The notes: generated by a model not told the origin, from the letters alone. Positions 1 to 8,858 are shown, counted from the first letter of the stretch. The stretch is DNA of 64,000 nucleotides from Pseudorhizobium flavum (GCF_902502825.2 NZ_LR723670.1:2790001-2854000), one strand, 5' to 3'. Translations and numbers: made by a program.

Positions 1-630
1 GAGCTCGGCCACGGAGTGCATCAGGTGCTGGCGGGCGAACAGGGTGCCCTGATGGCGCAGACGCCGCTGACACTGGCCGAAACCGCATCCGTCTTCGGTG
101 AGATGCTGACCTTCCGCGCCCTTCTCGACAAGACGAAGGACAAGCGCGAGCGAAAGGCCATGCTTGCCCAGAAGGTCGAGGACATGATCAACACGGTCGT
201 GCGCCAGATCGCCTTCTACGAGTTCGAACGCAAGCTCCATACCGCCCGCAAGGAAGGCGAACTCACCGCAGAGCAGATCGGCGAGCTATGGCTATCGGTC
301 CAGGAAGAGAGCCTCGGGCCGGCGATCCGCATTTCGGAAGGCTACGAGACGTGGTGGACCTATATTCCCCACTTCATCCACTCGCCCTTCTACGTCTACG
401 CCTATGCCTTCGGTGACTGCCTGGTGAACTCGCTCTACGCGGTCTACCAGAACGCAGAACCCGGCTTCCAGGCGAAATACTTCGAACTCCTGAAGGCCGG
501 CGGCACCAAGCACCATTCGGAGCTGCTCGCTCCCTTCGGCCTCGACGCCACCGATCCGTCCTTCTGGTCCAGGGGCCTGTCGATGATCGAGGGACTGATC
601 GACGAGTTGGAGGCGCTTGACAAGGCGTGA
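1..630 (+). CDS. Oligoendopeptidase F family (M3) metallopeptidase, C-terminal part
   Basis: The reading frame is open from the first base and ends in TGA at 628-630, so the 5' part lies outside the window. The first codons read E-L-G-H-G-V-H, which fits the second half of the M3 zinc motif HExxH: the catalytic Glu is codon 1 and the second zinc His is codon 4. The rest matches the helical C-terminal lobe of PepF-type oligoendopeptidases, including the Tyr/His-rich stretch around residues 119-140 (TWWTYIPHFIHSPFYVY) that lines the substrate cleft in the family. Such enzymes are cytoplasmic and cut short peptides. The next gene starts 33 bases downstream on the same strand, so cotranscription with pabB is possible. 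Family assignment is firm; the exact substrate range is unknown. Confidence 0.9.
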   Translation, partial: ELGHGVHQVLAGEQGALMAQTPLTLAETASVFGEMLTFRALLDKTKDKRERKAMLAQKVEDMINTVVRQIAFYEFERKLHTARKEGELTAEQIGELWLSVQEESLGPAIRISEGYETWWTYIPHFIHSPFYVYAYAFGDCLVNSLYAVYQNAEPGFQAKYFELLKAGGTKHHSELLAPFGLDATDPSFWSRGLSMIEGLIDELEALDKA

Positions 631-663
631 GGCGCGTCGGGCAGCCTGGGCACACATAGCCAC

Positions 664-1824
664 ATGACGAAGCACGGGTCCTACGTCCTCTTCCGCGACG
701 ACAAACGGTCGCAAAGCCTGCTGTTCCGCGAACCGAGCGACCTCGTCGTGGCGCGGACGGCGGACGAGGTGCTGCCGGCACTCGCCCGGCTGGAAAAGGC
801 GCGGCAGGAGGGCTACTGGCTCGCCGGCTATCTCTCCTACGAGGCGGGTTTCGTCTTCGAGGAGAAGCTGAGGCCACTGATCGTCGACAACCGCGAGACA
901 CCGCTTCTGGCCATGGGCATCTTCGATGGCCCGGCCAGCGGCGGCCATCCTCTGGCGGAGCCCCCTGAGATCCAAGCCGAAGAACACTGGCTGACCGAGC
1001 CCCGCGCCGCCTGGGATCTCGACACCTACCGGGAGCGCTTCGACCGGCTGCACGGGCACCTCCGCCGCGGCGACATCTATCAGGCAAACCTCACCATGCC
1101 CGTCACCGCCCGCTGGCGGGGTGATCCGCGAGCGGCCTTCTGGTCTCTCGTCGCGCGCCAGCCGGTCCATTACGGCGCGCTGGTCGATCTAGGGGGACCC
1201 GTCATCGTCTCGCGTTCGCCGGAACTGTTCTTCAGGATCGATGACGATGGTTGGATCGAAACGCATCCCATGAAGGGCACCGCTCCGCGCGGCGCCTCCC
1301 CCCGGGAAGACGTAGCAATCCTCGCCGCCATGCTGGCAGACGAGAAGACGCAGGCCGAGAACCGGATGATCGTCGATCTCCTGCGCAACGACATCTCGCT
1401 GATCAGCGAGGTCGGAACCCTCTCCGTCCCGAAGCTCTTCGCGATCGAGACCTATCCGACCGTGCACCAGATGGTGAGCCACGTTCGCGCGCGTCTGAGG
1501 CCGGAGATCGGCCTGCCGGAGATCATGGCCGCCCTCTTCCCTTGCGGCTCCATCACCGGAGCCCCGAAAATGTGGGCGATGCGCATACTGCACGAATTGG
1601 AGGATCGCCCGCGCGATGCCTATTGCGGCGCGATCGGCTGGTGCGATCCCAAGGGGCCCATGCAGTTTTCCGTCGCCATCCGCACGCTCACCCTTTTCAA
1701 CGGCGGCGATGCCGTCTTCAATGTCGGCGGAGGAATCGTGTTCGATTCGACAGCCGAGGCGGAATATCAGGAATGTCTTCTCAAGGCGCAGTTCGCGGTC
1801 GGCAGTCAGGCGATCTCTCGCTGA
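664..1824 (+). CDS. pabB: Aminodeoxychorismate synthase component I
   Basis: This 386-residue protein belongs to the chorismate-binding family. With a glutamine amidotransferase partner it converts chorismate to 4-amino-4-deoxychorismate for p-aminobenzoate and folate synthesis. The C-terminal half carries the family signatures: KTQAENRMIVDLLRND near residues 230-245, the PCGSITGAPK loop near 295-305, and the closing motif FNVGGGIVFDS. The N-terminal lobe is short, as in many alphaproteobacterial PabB proteins, and no amidotransferase domain is attached. The class IV aminotransferase gene begins inside its last 52 bases in another frame, so the two are probably translationally coupled and act in one pathway. 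Anthranilate synthase component I is the nearest alternative, but the aminotransferase neighbour favours PabB. Confidence 0.9.
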   Translation: MTKHGSYVLFRDDKRSQSLLFREPSDLVVARTADEVLPALARLEKARQEGYWLAGYLSYEAGFVFEEKLRPLIVDNRETPLLAMGIFDGPASGGHPLAEPPEIQAEEHWLTEPRAAWDLDTYRERFDRLHGHLRRGDIYQANLTMPVTARWRGDPRAAFWSLVARQPVHYGALVDLGGPVIVSRSPELFFRIDDDGWIETHPMKGTAPRGASPREDVAILAAMLADEKTQAENRMIVDLLRNDISLISEVGTLSVPKLFAIETYPTVHQMVSHVRARLRPEIGLPEIMAALFPCGSITGAPKMWAMRILHELEDRPRDAYCGAIGWCDPKGPMQFSVAIRTLTLFNGGDAVFNVGGGIVFDSTAEAEYQECLLKAQFAVGSQAISR

Positions 1825-2432
1825 TCGAAACCCTGCGCTGGGAGCCGGAACAGGGTTTTCTGCGCCTCGACCAGCACATTCGACGGCTGAAGCGCTCCGC
1901 CGATGCCCTTGGGTTCCTCTCCCCGGCCGATCCTGAAACGGCGCTGAAGCTTGCCGTCAGCGGTGATCGCCCGCTGCGGGTCCGGCTCACCGTCACCTAC
2001 CGGGGACGGACGGAAGTCACCACCGCACCGTTCGAGCCGGAACCGGAGGACAAGGTCTGGCGCTTGCGCATAGCCGCGCAGCGGCTTTCTTCCTCCGACG
2101 CCTTCCTGCGCCACAAGACGACCCGCCGCGACCTCTACGAGACCGCCCGCGCCGAATTCTCTCGGGATGAGGCGGACGAGGTGCTGCTTCTGAATGAGCG
2201 CGGCGAAGTCTGCGAAGGCACGATCACCAATCTCTTCGTCCAAGCCGATGGCGGCATGCTGCTGACCCCTGCCCTGTCGAGCGGCCTCCTGCCCGGCATC
2301 CTGCGCGCCGAGCTGATCCGCGAAGGCAAGGCTCGTTCCGAGGTGCTGAAGCCGGCGGCCCTTGCGAACCGCCGGCTCTTCGTCGGCAATGCCCTGCGCG
2401 GGCTGATCCCGGCCGAGCTGGTCGAAAGCTAG
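1773..2432 (+). CDS. Class IV aminotransferase (PabC-like)
   Basis: A 219-residue PLP-dependent fold-type IV protein, probably the aminodeoxychorismate lyase-like partner of PabB that releases p-aminobenzoate. Visible landmarks are the N-terminal block LIETLRWEPEQGFLRLDQH, the H-K-T-T-R-R lysine region near residue 112, and the block LNERGEVCEGTITNLF, typical of branched-chain aminotransferase/ADC lyase proteins. I chose ATG 1773 because it is the last ATG before the conserved N-terminus; it lies 52 bases inside pabB in a different frame. The open frame continues far upstream, but that part is only a shadow of pabB. The TAG stop sits in a CTAG shared with the stop of the convergent Atu4866-family gene. 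D-amino acid transaminase activity cannot be excluded. Confidence 0.82.
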   Translation: MSSQGAVRGRQSGDLSLIETLRWEPEQGFLRLDQHIRRLKRSADALGFLSPADPETALKLAVSGDRPLRVRLTVTYRGRTEVTTAPFEPEPEDKVWRLRIAAQRLSSSDAFLRHKTTRRDLYETARAEFSRDEADEVLLLNERGEVCEGTITNLFVQADGGMLLTPALSSGLLPGILRAELIREGKARSEVLKPAALANRRLFVGNALRGLIPAELVES

Positions 2433-2767
2433 CGCTGCCGCCGCAGGATCATGCCGCCATGGTGCAGCGTATTGTCATCGACGAACTCTCCGTCCGCGGT
2501 GATGCCGGTATCGTCCCAATAGTCGATATGATTGCCGGAAACGACATAACGGCCCTGGTAGGCGCTCTCGCGCGTGCCGCGGGCTTCGTCGTAGCGGCCA
2601 TCCGGCAGGAGTTCGTGTCGGACACGATTGTCGTCCGTCACCCACATGCCGACATAGGGATGCGTCTGTCTTTCAGTCGTGATGGTCATCTTGTCCTCCG
2701 CCTTGACGGTACCGAGAGCCGCGCCTGCAAGCGCGGCTGTGATCAGGATGGCGTGCTTTCGTGGCAT
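2429..2767 (-). CDS. Atu4866-family secreted protein of unknown function
   Basis: A 112-residue protein with an N-terminal signal peptide (charged MPRKH, hydrophobic ILITAALAGAALG, probable cleavage after VKA), so it is probably periplasmic. The mature part has the pattern HPYVGMWVTDDNRVRHELLP...GRYVVSGNHIDYWDDTG...LHHGGMILRR, which I recognise as the family named after Agrobacterium Atu4866; its role is unknown. A strong ribosome site (GAGGAGA) stands 6 bases before ATG. The start lies 10 bases after the stop of the upstream SDR gene, so the two form an operon that the divergent LysR protein may control. SDR and LysR neighbours of Atu4866 in Agrobacterium would fit this arrangement, but that is from memory. 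Confidence 0.8.
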   Translation of the reverse strand: MPRKHAILITAALAGAALGTVKAEDKMTITTERQTHPYVGMWVTDDNRVRHELLPDGRYDEARGTRESAYQGRYVVSGNHIDYWDDTGITADGEFVDDNTLHHGGMILRRQR

Positions 2768-2777
2768 GTCAGTCTCC

Positions 2778-3500
2778 TCAATTTGAAGAACGCAGGGGCC
2801 TCACGACGATCTCGTTGACGTCGACGTCCTCAGGCTGCTCTATGACAAACCGGACGGCGCGGCCGATGGCGTCGGGCGTCAGCGCTATGGCGCGATAGTC
2901 CTTCATCGCCTCGGCGGCGGTCGGATCGGTGATGGTCAAGGCGAGCTCGCTTTCCACCACGCCCGGATGGATACAGGTAACGCGGATGTCGTCGCGCTCC
3001 TGCCGCAACCCGTCGGAAATCGCCCGGACGGCAAACTTGGTGGCGCAGTAGACCGCCGCAGTCGGAGCGACATAGAGGGCGCCGATCGAGGCGATGTTGA
3101 TGATGTGGCCGGAGCCGCGCTCGGTCATTTCGGGCAGGACCGCGGCGATACCGTGCAGCACGCCCTTGATGTTGACGTCCACCATACGATCCCATTCCTC
3201 GACCTTCATGGAGGCCATCGGCGAAAGCGGCATGATTCCGGCATTGTTGACGATGACATCGACGCGGCCGAACTTTTCGCGCGCAGCATCCGCAAAAGCG
3301 GCGACATCGGCACGATCCGCGACATCGAGCCGGCGGATGGCGACGGTCCCGCCGCCACTGCGGATTTCTTCTGCCAGTTCCTCGAGACGGTCCGTCCGGC
3401 GCGCGCCGAGCATGACCGTCGCACCAGCACCGGCCAGTTCGCGCGCGATGCCGGCGCCGATGCCGCTGGAAGCGCCTGTAATGAGAACGATTTTGTTCAT
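2778..3500 (-). CDS. Short-chain dehydrogenase/reductase
   Basis: A 240-residue classical SDR. Visible motifs are the cofactor loop TGASSGIG (residues 8-15), NNAG (85-88), the catalytic Ser138, and the Y-x-x-x-K pair Tyr151/Lys155 (YCATK). The Arg-rich end of beta-strand 2 (GARRTDRL) suggests a preference for NADP(H). The start is ATG 3498-3500, because the homology begins there and AGGAGA stands 6 bases upstream; the frame extends a further 37 codons without family similarity. Length is typical for the family. It is followed after 10 bases by the Atu4866-family gene and faces a LysR regulator gene across about 110 bases. The substrate cannot be predicted; clavaldehyde-type and serine-type dehydrogenases look similar. 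Confidence 0.88.
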   Translation of the reverse strand: MNKIVLITGASSGIGAGIARELAGAGATVMLGARRTDRLEELAEEIRSGGGTVAIRRLDVADRADVAAFADAAREKFGRVDVIVNNAGIMPLSPMASMKVEEWDRMVDVNIKGVLHGIAAVLPEMTERGSGHIINIASIGALYVAPTAAVYCATKFAVRAISDGLRQERDDIRVTCIHPGVVESELALTITDPTAAEAMKDYRAIALTPDAIGRAVRFVIEQPEDVDVNEIVVRPLRSSN

Positions 3501-3590
3501 GTTGCTTTCTCCTGTTTCGCCCGAAGTCCAGGCTTGAACGGAAGGTAGGCCCCTGCCATTGTTGTCGGTAGCCACCTCAAGCTTTGCAGA

Positions 3591-3611
3591 TTGGTAAGGA
3601 ACGCTAACCAA
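3591..3611. promoter_or_regulatory. Candidate LysR-type operator TTGGT-N11-ACCAA
   Basis: A perfect 5-bp inverted repeat with an 11-base spacer ends on the first base of the lysR start codon. It contains the T-N11-A core expected of LysR-type regulator sites and lies in the intergenic region shared with the divergent SDR gene, 91 bases from the SDR start. This suggests autorepression of the regulator and possibly control of the SDR/Atu4866 operon. The sequence pattern is clear; regulator binding is inference. Confidence 0.5.
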
Positions 3612-4507
3612 TGACGCCCGACCTCAACGCCCTGGCTGTCTTCATCACGGTCGCTGAGGAAAAGAACTTCCGTGCCACCGCGGATCGGCTCGGCGTTACC
3701 CGCGCCGCCGTCAGCCAGATCATGAGAAAGCTGGAGGAAACGATGGGCATTGCCCTCGTCAACCGCACCACCCGCAGCGTCTCGCTGACGGAGGCGGGAG
3801 AGCGGCTTTACGCCGAGGCCGCGCCCGCGCTCGCTGGAATGCGTGCGGCCATCGAGGCGGCGGGTAATCTTGGCGACAGTCCACGCGGTCAGCTGAATCT
3901 CGCCGTTTCCTCGATCGCCGAAAGCTTCCTGTCCGGGCCGCTGCTGGCCTCCTTTGCCGAAGCGAATCCGCAGGTAAAGATCCACGTCACCGTGACCGAT
4001 GACGAGTTTGACATTGTCGAAGAGGGGTATGACGCCGGCGTGCGGCTTGGCGAGGTGATCGCCCAGGACATGATCGCCATTGCGGTCTCCGGCGACCAGC
4101 GGCAGGTGGCGGTAGCATCGCCGGACTATGTCGCGCGCTGCGGCACCCCGCAGCATCCGAGGGACCTGACGAACCACCGCACGATCGGCTGGCGTACCGG
4201 GCCAGGCCGCGCCTCCTACCGGTGGGAATTCGCCGAAGACGGAAAGGAGTTTACGGTCGCCGTTGGTGACCACATCACCACGACGTACATGGCTCTGATG
4301 GTCCGGCTCGCGGTTGCCGGAGCGGGCATCAGCTTCGGCATGGAGGAAAGCTTCCGGCCCTTCATCGAACGCGGTGAACTGGTGACGCTTCTTGAGGATT
4401 ACTGCCCGCGCTTTCCAGGCTTCTATCTCTACTATCCAGGCCGCCGCAACATGGCACCCAAGCTGCGGGCACTCGTCGATCATTTGCGACGAAACCGGGC
4501 GGGCTGA
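3611..4507 (+). CDS. LysR family transcriptional regulator
   Basis: A 298-residue protein with the standard LysR plan: an N-terminal winged helix-turn-helix (residues 1-60, FITVAEEKNFRATADRLGVTRAAVSQIMRKLEE, then TRSVSLTEAG) and a periplasmic-binding-protein-like effector domain from about residue 88. The effector domain resembles the group that regulates neighbouring SDR or oxidoreductase genes (SSIAESFLSGPLLASFAEANPQVKIHVTVTDD). It is transcribed away from the SDR operon with a 110-base gap that holds a candidate operator overlapping its own start, the usual arrangement for a LysR regulator and its target. No clear Shine-Dalgarno is seen before ATG 3611 apart from AAGGA about 12 bases upstream. 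The effector molecule is unknown. Confidence 0.92.
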   Translation: MTPDLNALAVFITVAEEKNFRATADRLGVTRAAVSQIMRKLEETMGIALVNRTTRSVSLTEAGERLYAEAAPALAGMRAAIEAAGNLGDSPRGQLNLAVSSIAESFLSGPLLASFAEANPQVKIHVTVTDDEFDIVEEGYDAGVRLGEVIAQDMIAIAVSGDQRQVAVASPDYVARCGTPQHPRDLTNHRTIGWRTGPGRASYRWEFAEDGKEFTVAVGDHITTTYMALMVRLAVAGAGISFGMEESFRPFIERGELVTLLEDYCPRFPGFYLYYPGRRNMAPKLRALVDHLRRNRAG

Positions 4508-4698
4508 CCCCCGTTTCTCAGGTCCGTCAGGCCTACGGTCTGCAACCGGATGCGGCTTTTCGAGCCTCCGTTCGCAACCTCTTTATTGTGACGGGGATTT
4601 ATGATCTAGAGCGCCGGCATTGCGATCAGCGCTCCCATCCGTTCCCTGTCGGCCAAGCGGCGCAGCGGCGTGATGCCGAGGCGGCGAAGGAGAGAGAT

Positions 4699-6144
4699 AT
4701 GTCTGAACAGAACTACCCGGTGCATGGCGAAATCACGGGCCCGATCGTGATGATCGGCTTCGGCTCCATCGGTCGCGGAACCCTGCCGCTCATCGAACGT
4801 CACTTCAAGTTCGACAAGAGCCGGATGGTGGTTATCGATCCGCGCGACGACGGAGCGGAGATCCTTGCCAGGCACGGCGTCAGACATATCCGGGCACATG
4901 TCACGAAAGACAACTACAAGACCCTCCTGAAGCCGCTTCTCACCAATGGCGGCGGCCAGGGTTTCTGCGTCAATCTCTCGGTCGACACCGGGTCTCTCGA
5001 CCTGATGAAGTTCTGCCGCAAGCTGGACGTGCTCTATATCGACACGGTCATCGAACCCTGGCTCGGCTTCTACTTCGACACCTCGGTGAAGAACGCCGAA
5101 CGCACCAACTACGCGCTGCGCGAAACGGTCCGCCGCGAGAAGGCGAAGAACCCCGGCGGCACGACGGCCGTCTCCACCTGCGGCGCCAATCCCGGCATGG
5201 TCTCCTGGTTCGTCAAGCAGGCCCTGGTGGACCTTGCAAACGAGACGGGGCTGAGTTTCGAGGAACCCTCTGCCGAGGATCGCGAAGGCTGGGCGAAGCT
5301 CATGAAGAAGCTGGGCGTCAAGGGTATCCACATCGCGGAGCGCGACACGCAGCGCACCAAGAACCCCAAGCCGCTTGACGTCTTCTGGAACACCTGGTCC
5401 GTTGAGGGCTTCATCGCCGAAGGCCTGCAGCCGTCGGAACTCGGCTGGGGCACCCATGAAAACTGGATGCCGAAGAACGCCAAGAAGCACAAGAAGGGCT
5501 GCCAGGCGGCGATCTACCTCGAGCAGCCAGGTGCCAACACACGCGTGCGCAGCTGGTGCCCGACACCCGGCCCGCAATACGGCTTCCTCGTCACCCACAA
5601 CGAGGCGATCTCGATCGCCGACTACTATACGGTGCGCGACAAGCATGGCGAGGTGGCCTATCGCCCCACTTGCCACTACGCCTACCATCCCTGCAACGAC
5701 GCCGTCCTCTCGCTGCACGAGATGTTCGGCAATGGCGGCAAGGCGCAGCCCGTCCAGCACGTGCTCGATGAGGACGAACTGGTGGATGGCGTCGATGAAC
5801 TCGGCGTCCTTCTCTACGGCCACGAGAAGAACGCCTACTGGTACGGCTCGCGCCTGTCGCTGGAGGAGACCCGCCGCATCGCTCCCTACCAGAATGCCAC
5901 CGGCATGCAGGTGACCTCCGCCGTCCTGGCCGGCATGGTCTGGGCGCTGGAGAATCCGAAGGCCGGCATCGTCGAGGCCGACGAGGTGGACTACAAGCGG
6001 TGCCTCGAAGTACAGCGGCCCTATCTTGGCCCAGTAGAAGGCCACTATACGGACTGGACGCCTCTTGAGGGACGCCCGGGCCTCTTCCCCGAGGACATCG
6101 ACACCTCCGACCCCTGGCAATTCCGCAACATTCTGGTGCGCTGA
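4699..6144 (+). CDS. hss: Homospermidine synthase
   Basis: A 481-residue cytoplasmic enzyme that makes homospermidine from putrescine in an NAD-dependent reaction, the typical bacterial Hss and the usual major polyamine route in rhizobia. The N-terminal Rossmann motif is IGFGSIGRG (residues 19-27); further matches to the family include CVNLSVDTGSLDLMKFCR, the block LYIDTVIEPWLGFYFD and the cysteine-containing TAVSTCGANPGMVSWFV. The length agrees with rhizobial Hss proteins. The start is ATG 4699, because AAGGAGAGA stands just upstream and the homology begins at once; an in-frame ATG at 4588 would add 37 unrelated residues. The gene stands alone, with 191 bases before it and 141 after it. No regulatory structure was found in the leader. 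Confidence 0.93.
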   Translation: MSEQNYPVHGEITGPIVMIGFGSIGRGTLPLIERHFKFDKSRMVVIDPRDDGAEILARHGVRHIRAHVTKDNYKTLLKPLLTNGGGQGFCVNLSVDTGSLDLMKFCRKLDVLYIDTVIEPWLGFYFDTSVKNAERTNYALRETVRREKAKNPGGTTAVSTCGANPGMVSWFVKQALVDLANETGLSFEEPSAEDREGWAKLMKKLGVKGIHIAERDTQRTKNPKPLDVFWNTWSVEGFIAEGLQPSELGWGTHENWMPKNAKKHKKGCQAAIYLEQPGANTRVRSWCPTPGPQYGFLVTHNEAISIADYYTVRDKHGEVAYRPTCHYAYHPCNDAVLSLHEMFGNGGKAQPVQHVLDEDELVDGVDELGVLLYGHEKNAYWYGSRLSLEETRRIAPYQNATGMQVTSAVLAGMVWALENPKAGIVEADEVDYKRCLEVQRPYLGPVEGHYTDWTPLEGRPGLFPEDIDTSDPWQFRNILVR

Positions 6145-6285
6145 CCGGTGCTTGTGCAGGGAGGAGGCGGTGGTTTCGCCTCTCCCTTGTTGAAAGAGCC
6201 GGAAAAGGGCTGCGAAACTTTCGAATCTGCATTAGATACGATTTACAACGTACAACACATCGGCCGAACTGCGGGAGACACCGAC

Positions 6286-6648
6286 ATGAAACTGAAAGCG
6301 AGCATCGTGCTGATTGCCGTCGCCACGCTGACTGCCTGCGTCTCCAATCCGCCGCCGCGGCTTCCGCCGCCGCAGGCGCAGCCTCAGGGGGTCGAAGGTG
6401 CGTGGGTGGACCCCAATGGAATCGTCTCCACCTTCCAGGGCGGCACCTTCAATACCCGCTCGACCGACAGCAACACGCTTCTCGCCTCCGGCACCTATGT
6501 CAGCCTGTCGCCCACCCTCGTCGAGATCAGCATGACGTCGCTGGTCCGCAACACCCAGTCGCGCGTCAACTGCGCTCTTGTCTCCCAGAGCCAGTTGAAC
6601 TGCACGCAGGACAGCGGCGCCCAGTTCTCGCTGACCCGCCGCAGCTGA
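6286..6648 (+). CDS. omp10: Omp10-like outer membrane lipoprotein
   Basis: A 120-residue lipoprotein: a short signal peptide ends in the lipobox LTAC with Cys18, followed by a Pro/Gln-rich linker. The mature domain has [19 protein letters not shown], the T-R-S-T-D-S-N turn, [19 protein letters not shown] and the C-terminal [14 protein letters not shown]...FSLTRR. This closely matches what I remember of Brucella Omp10, a minor outer membrane lipoprotein. Two cysteines (in NCALV and NCTQD) may form a disulfide. ATG 6286 was chosen because GGGAG lies 10 bases upstream and the signal peptide starts there; the frame is open for another 46 codons upstream without similarity. A strong terminator follows 24 bases after the stop, so this is a single-gene transcript. 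Confidence 0.88.
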   Translation: MKLKASIVLIAVATLTACVSNPPPRLPPPQAQPQGVEGAWVDPNGIVSTFQGGTFNTRSTDSNTLLASGTYVSLSPTLVEISMTSLVRNTQSRVNCALVSQSQLNCTQDSGAQFSLTRRS

Positions 6649-6672
6649 CACACTCTTGATACCTTCCGTAAG

Positions 6673-6696
6673 GCCCCGCCCATGGCGGGGCTTTTT
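6673..6696 (+). terminator. Rho-independent terminator after the Omp10-like gene
   Basis: A perfect 8-bp GC stem (GCCCCGCC, loop CAT, GGCGGGGC) is followed directly by TTTTT. It lies between the Omp10-like gene and the nucleotidase gene on the plus strand, separating the two transcripts. Confidence 0.85.
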
Positions 6697-6852
6697 CGTT
6701 CCGGAGGAGGCGTAGTCCGTGCCTCCCGCACTGCACATTTCCCCTTGCAGTCGCCCTGCCTTGATGAAACCATGCCCCGTCGCCGATCGTGGGACAATGG
6801 GATCGGACGCCACCGGATCGTGATCCGACCGCGACAAAAGGAGAGAGACACA

Positions 6853-8835
6853 ATGATGAAAACGTTGAGACTGGGGCTGATGACCGCCTCGGCGATTGCC
6901 CTCTTTGCCGGCAGCGCGCTGGCCGATTACGAGCTCAATATCCTCCACATCAACGATCTCCATTCGCGCATCGAGGCGATCAACAAGTACGATTCCACCT
7001 GCTCGGCTGAAGAAGCATCGAAGAACGAGTGCTTCGGCGGCATTGCGCGGGTAAAGACCGCCATCGACACCCGTCGCGGCGAACTCACCGACGCCAACGT
7101 GCTTGTCCTCGATGCGGGCGATCAGTTCCAGGGCTCGCTCTTCTACAGCATGTTCAAGAGCGGCCCGATCGCCGACTTCATGAACGGCATCGGCTTCGAC
7201 GCCATGGCGATCGGCAACCACGAGTTCGACGATGGCCCGGAAGAATTGCTGAAGTTCATCGAGGCATCGGAATTCCCGATCATCTCCGGCAACACGATTG
7301 CCGCCGAGGGCAGCCCGGTCGCAGGCAAGTTCGAGCCTTACATCATCAAGGACATCGGTGGGCAGAAGGTGGCGGTGGTCTCTGTGCTTGCAACTGACAC
7401 CGACGAGACGTCCTCGCCCGGCGACCAGATCCGCTTCGAGGACGAGGTGGAATACCTGAAGAAGGCGGTTGCCGACCTCGAAGGCCAGGGCATCAACAAG
7501 ATCGTCCTTCTCTCGCATGTCGGCTATCACCGCGACCAGGAGATCGCCGCAGCCGTGGACGGCATCGACGTCATCGTCGGCGGCCACAGCCACACTCTCC
7601 TTTCCAGCACCGACGAAAAGGCTGCCGGTCCCTACCCGACCCTGGTGAAGAACCCCGGCGGCACGGACGTGCCGATCGTGCAGGCCTATGCCTATTCCAA
7701 GTATCTGGGCGACCTGAAGGTGATCTTCGATGACAACGGCGTCGTGACGTCGGCCGAAGGCGCGCCGCAACTCCTCGACTCCTCCGTCGTGCCCGACGCC
7801 GGCTATGCCGCCAAGGTGGAAGAGCTCGGCAAGCCACTGGAGGAACTGAAGCAGAAGGTGGTTGGTTCGACGCAGGACACGATCGTCGGCGATCGCGATG
7901 TCTGCCGTGTCGAAGAGTGCTCCATGGGCAATCTCGTTGCCGATGCACAGCTCGATCGGGTCAAGGATCAGGGCATCACCATCTCGATCGCCAACAGCGG
8001 TGGATTGCGTGCTTCGATCGATTCTGGCGACGTGACGATGGGCGAGGTCCTGACCGTCCTGCCGTTCCAGAACACCATTGCCACCTTCCAGCTCAAGGGA
8101 TCCGACCTTCGCGCCGCACTCGAGAACGGCGTCAGCCAGATCGAGGAGGTCGCTGGCCGCTTCCCGCAGGTGGCGGGCATGAAGTACTCCTTCGACAAGT
8201 CGAAGCCGGCTGGCGAGCGGATCACCGACGTTCAGGTCAAGGAAGGCGATGCCTTCGTACCGCTCGATTCCGAAAAGACCTACGGCGTGGTTACCAACAA
8301 CTATGTTCGCGGCGGCGGCGACGGCTACAAGATCTTCGCGACAAACGCCGTCAATCCCTACGACTTCGGCCCGAACCTCGAGCAGGCGGTGGCTGACTAT
8401 CTGGGCGCCAACTCGCCCTACGAGCCCTACACGGACGGCCGCATAACCGAAGTGGCCGCTGTTGGCGAGGCCGCTCAGCCGGAGGCCCCGGCCACCGAGG
8501 CACCGGCGGCACCTGCAGCCGAGGCACCCGCAGCCGAGGCACCCCCAGCTGCTACACCGGCCACGCCGGCGCCCGCCGCTCCGGCCGACACGGCGGCACC
8601 AACGACGCCTGCACCGACGGAAACGGCACCGGCCGCGGAAACCGCTGCCCCTGCCGCAACCGACGCCTCGCCACAAGAGCAGACCTATACCGTTGCCCGT
8701 GGCGACTCTCTCTGGAAGATCGCCGAAGCGGTTTATGGCGACGGGACGATGTGGAAGAGGATTGCCGAGGAAAACGCACTGCGCAATCCGAATGTCCTGA
8801 CGGTCGGGACCGAGCTTCGCCTGCCGCCCCGCTAA
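6853..8835 (+). CDS. Periplasmic 5'-nucleotidase/metallophosphatase with C-terminal LysM domain
   Basis: A 660-residue exported protein. Signal peptide at residues 1-25 (cleavage near ALA-DY). Residues 28-300 form a calcineurin-like metallophosphatase of the UshA type: ILHINDLHSR, LDAGDQFQGS, IGNHEFDDG and GGHSHT supply the metal ligands. Residues about 330-520 form the 5'-nucleotidase C-terminal domain (NLVADAQLD, ISIANSGGLRASI). An Ala/Pro/Glu-rich linker of about 70 residues leads to one LysM domain in the last 50 residues (YTVARGDSLWKIAEAVYGDG...NPNVLTVGTELRLP), expected to bind peptidoglycan. It probably dephosphorylates extracellular nucleotides while held at the cell wall. Start ATG 6853 follows AAAAGGAGAGAG; a second ATG is adjacent. 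It is flanked by terminators on both sides. The LysM fusion is not found in classical UshA. Confidence 0.9.
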   Translation: MMKTLRLGLMTASAIALFAGSALADYELNILHINDLHSRIEAINKYDSTCSAEEASKNECFGGIARVKTAIDTRRGELTDANVLVLDAGDQFQGSLFYSMFKSGPIADFMNGIGFDAMAIGNHEFDDGPEELLKFIEASEFPIISGNTIAAEGSPVAGKFEPYIIKDIGGQKVAVVSVLATDTDETSSPGDQIRFEDEVEYLKKAVADLEGQGINKIVLLSHVGYHRDQEIAAAVDGIDVIVGGHSHTLLSSTDEKAAGPYPTLVKNPGGTDVPIVQAYAYSKYLGDLKVIFDDNGVVTSAEGAPQLLDSSVVPDAGYAAKVEELGKPLEELKQKVVGSTQDTIVGDRDVCRVEECSMGNLVADAQLDRVKDQGITISIANSGGLRASIDSGDVTMGEVLTVLPFQNTIATFQLKGSDLRAALENGVSQIEEVAGRFPQVAGMKYSFDKSKPAGERITDVQVKEGDAFVPLDSEKTYGVVTNNYVRGGGDGYKIFATNAVNPYDFGPNLEQAVADYLGANSPYEPYTDGRITEVAAVGEAAQPEAPATEAPAAPAAEAPAAEAPPAATPATPAPAAPADTAAPTTPAPTETAPAAETAAPAATDASPQEQTYTVARGDSLWKIAEAVYGDGTMWKRIAEENALRNPNVLTVGTELRLPPR

Positions 8836-8858
8836 GACGATTTGTTTCGCAAATGCCG

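Noticed and set aside
6232..8676. An 814-codon open frame on the minus strand
   Set aside because: Antisense to the Omp10-like and nucleotidase genes; low-complexity Arg/Gly sequence without motifs.
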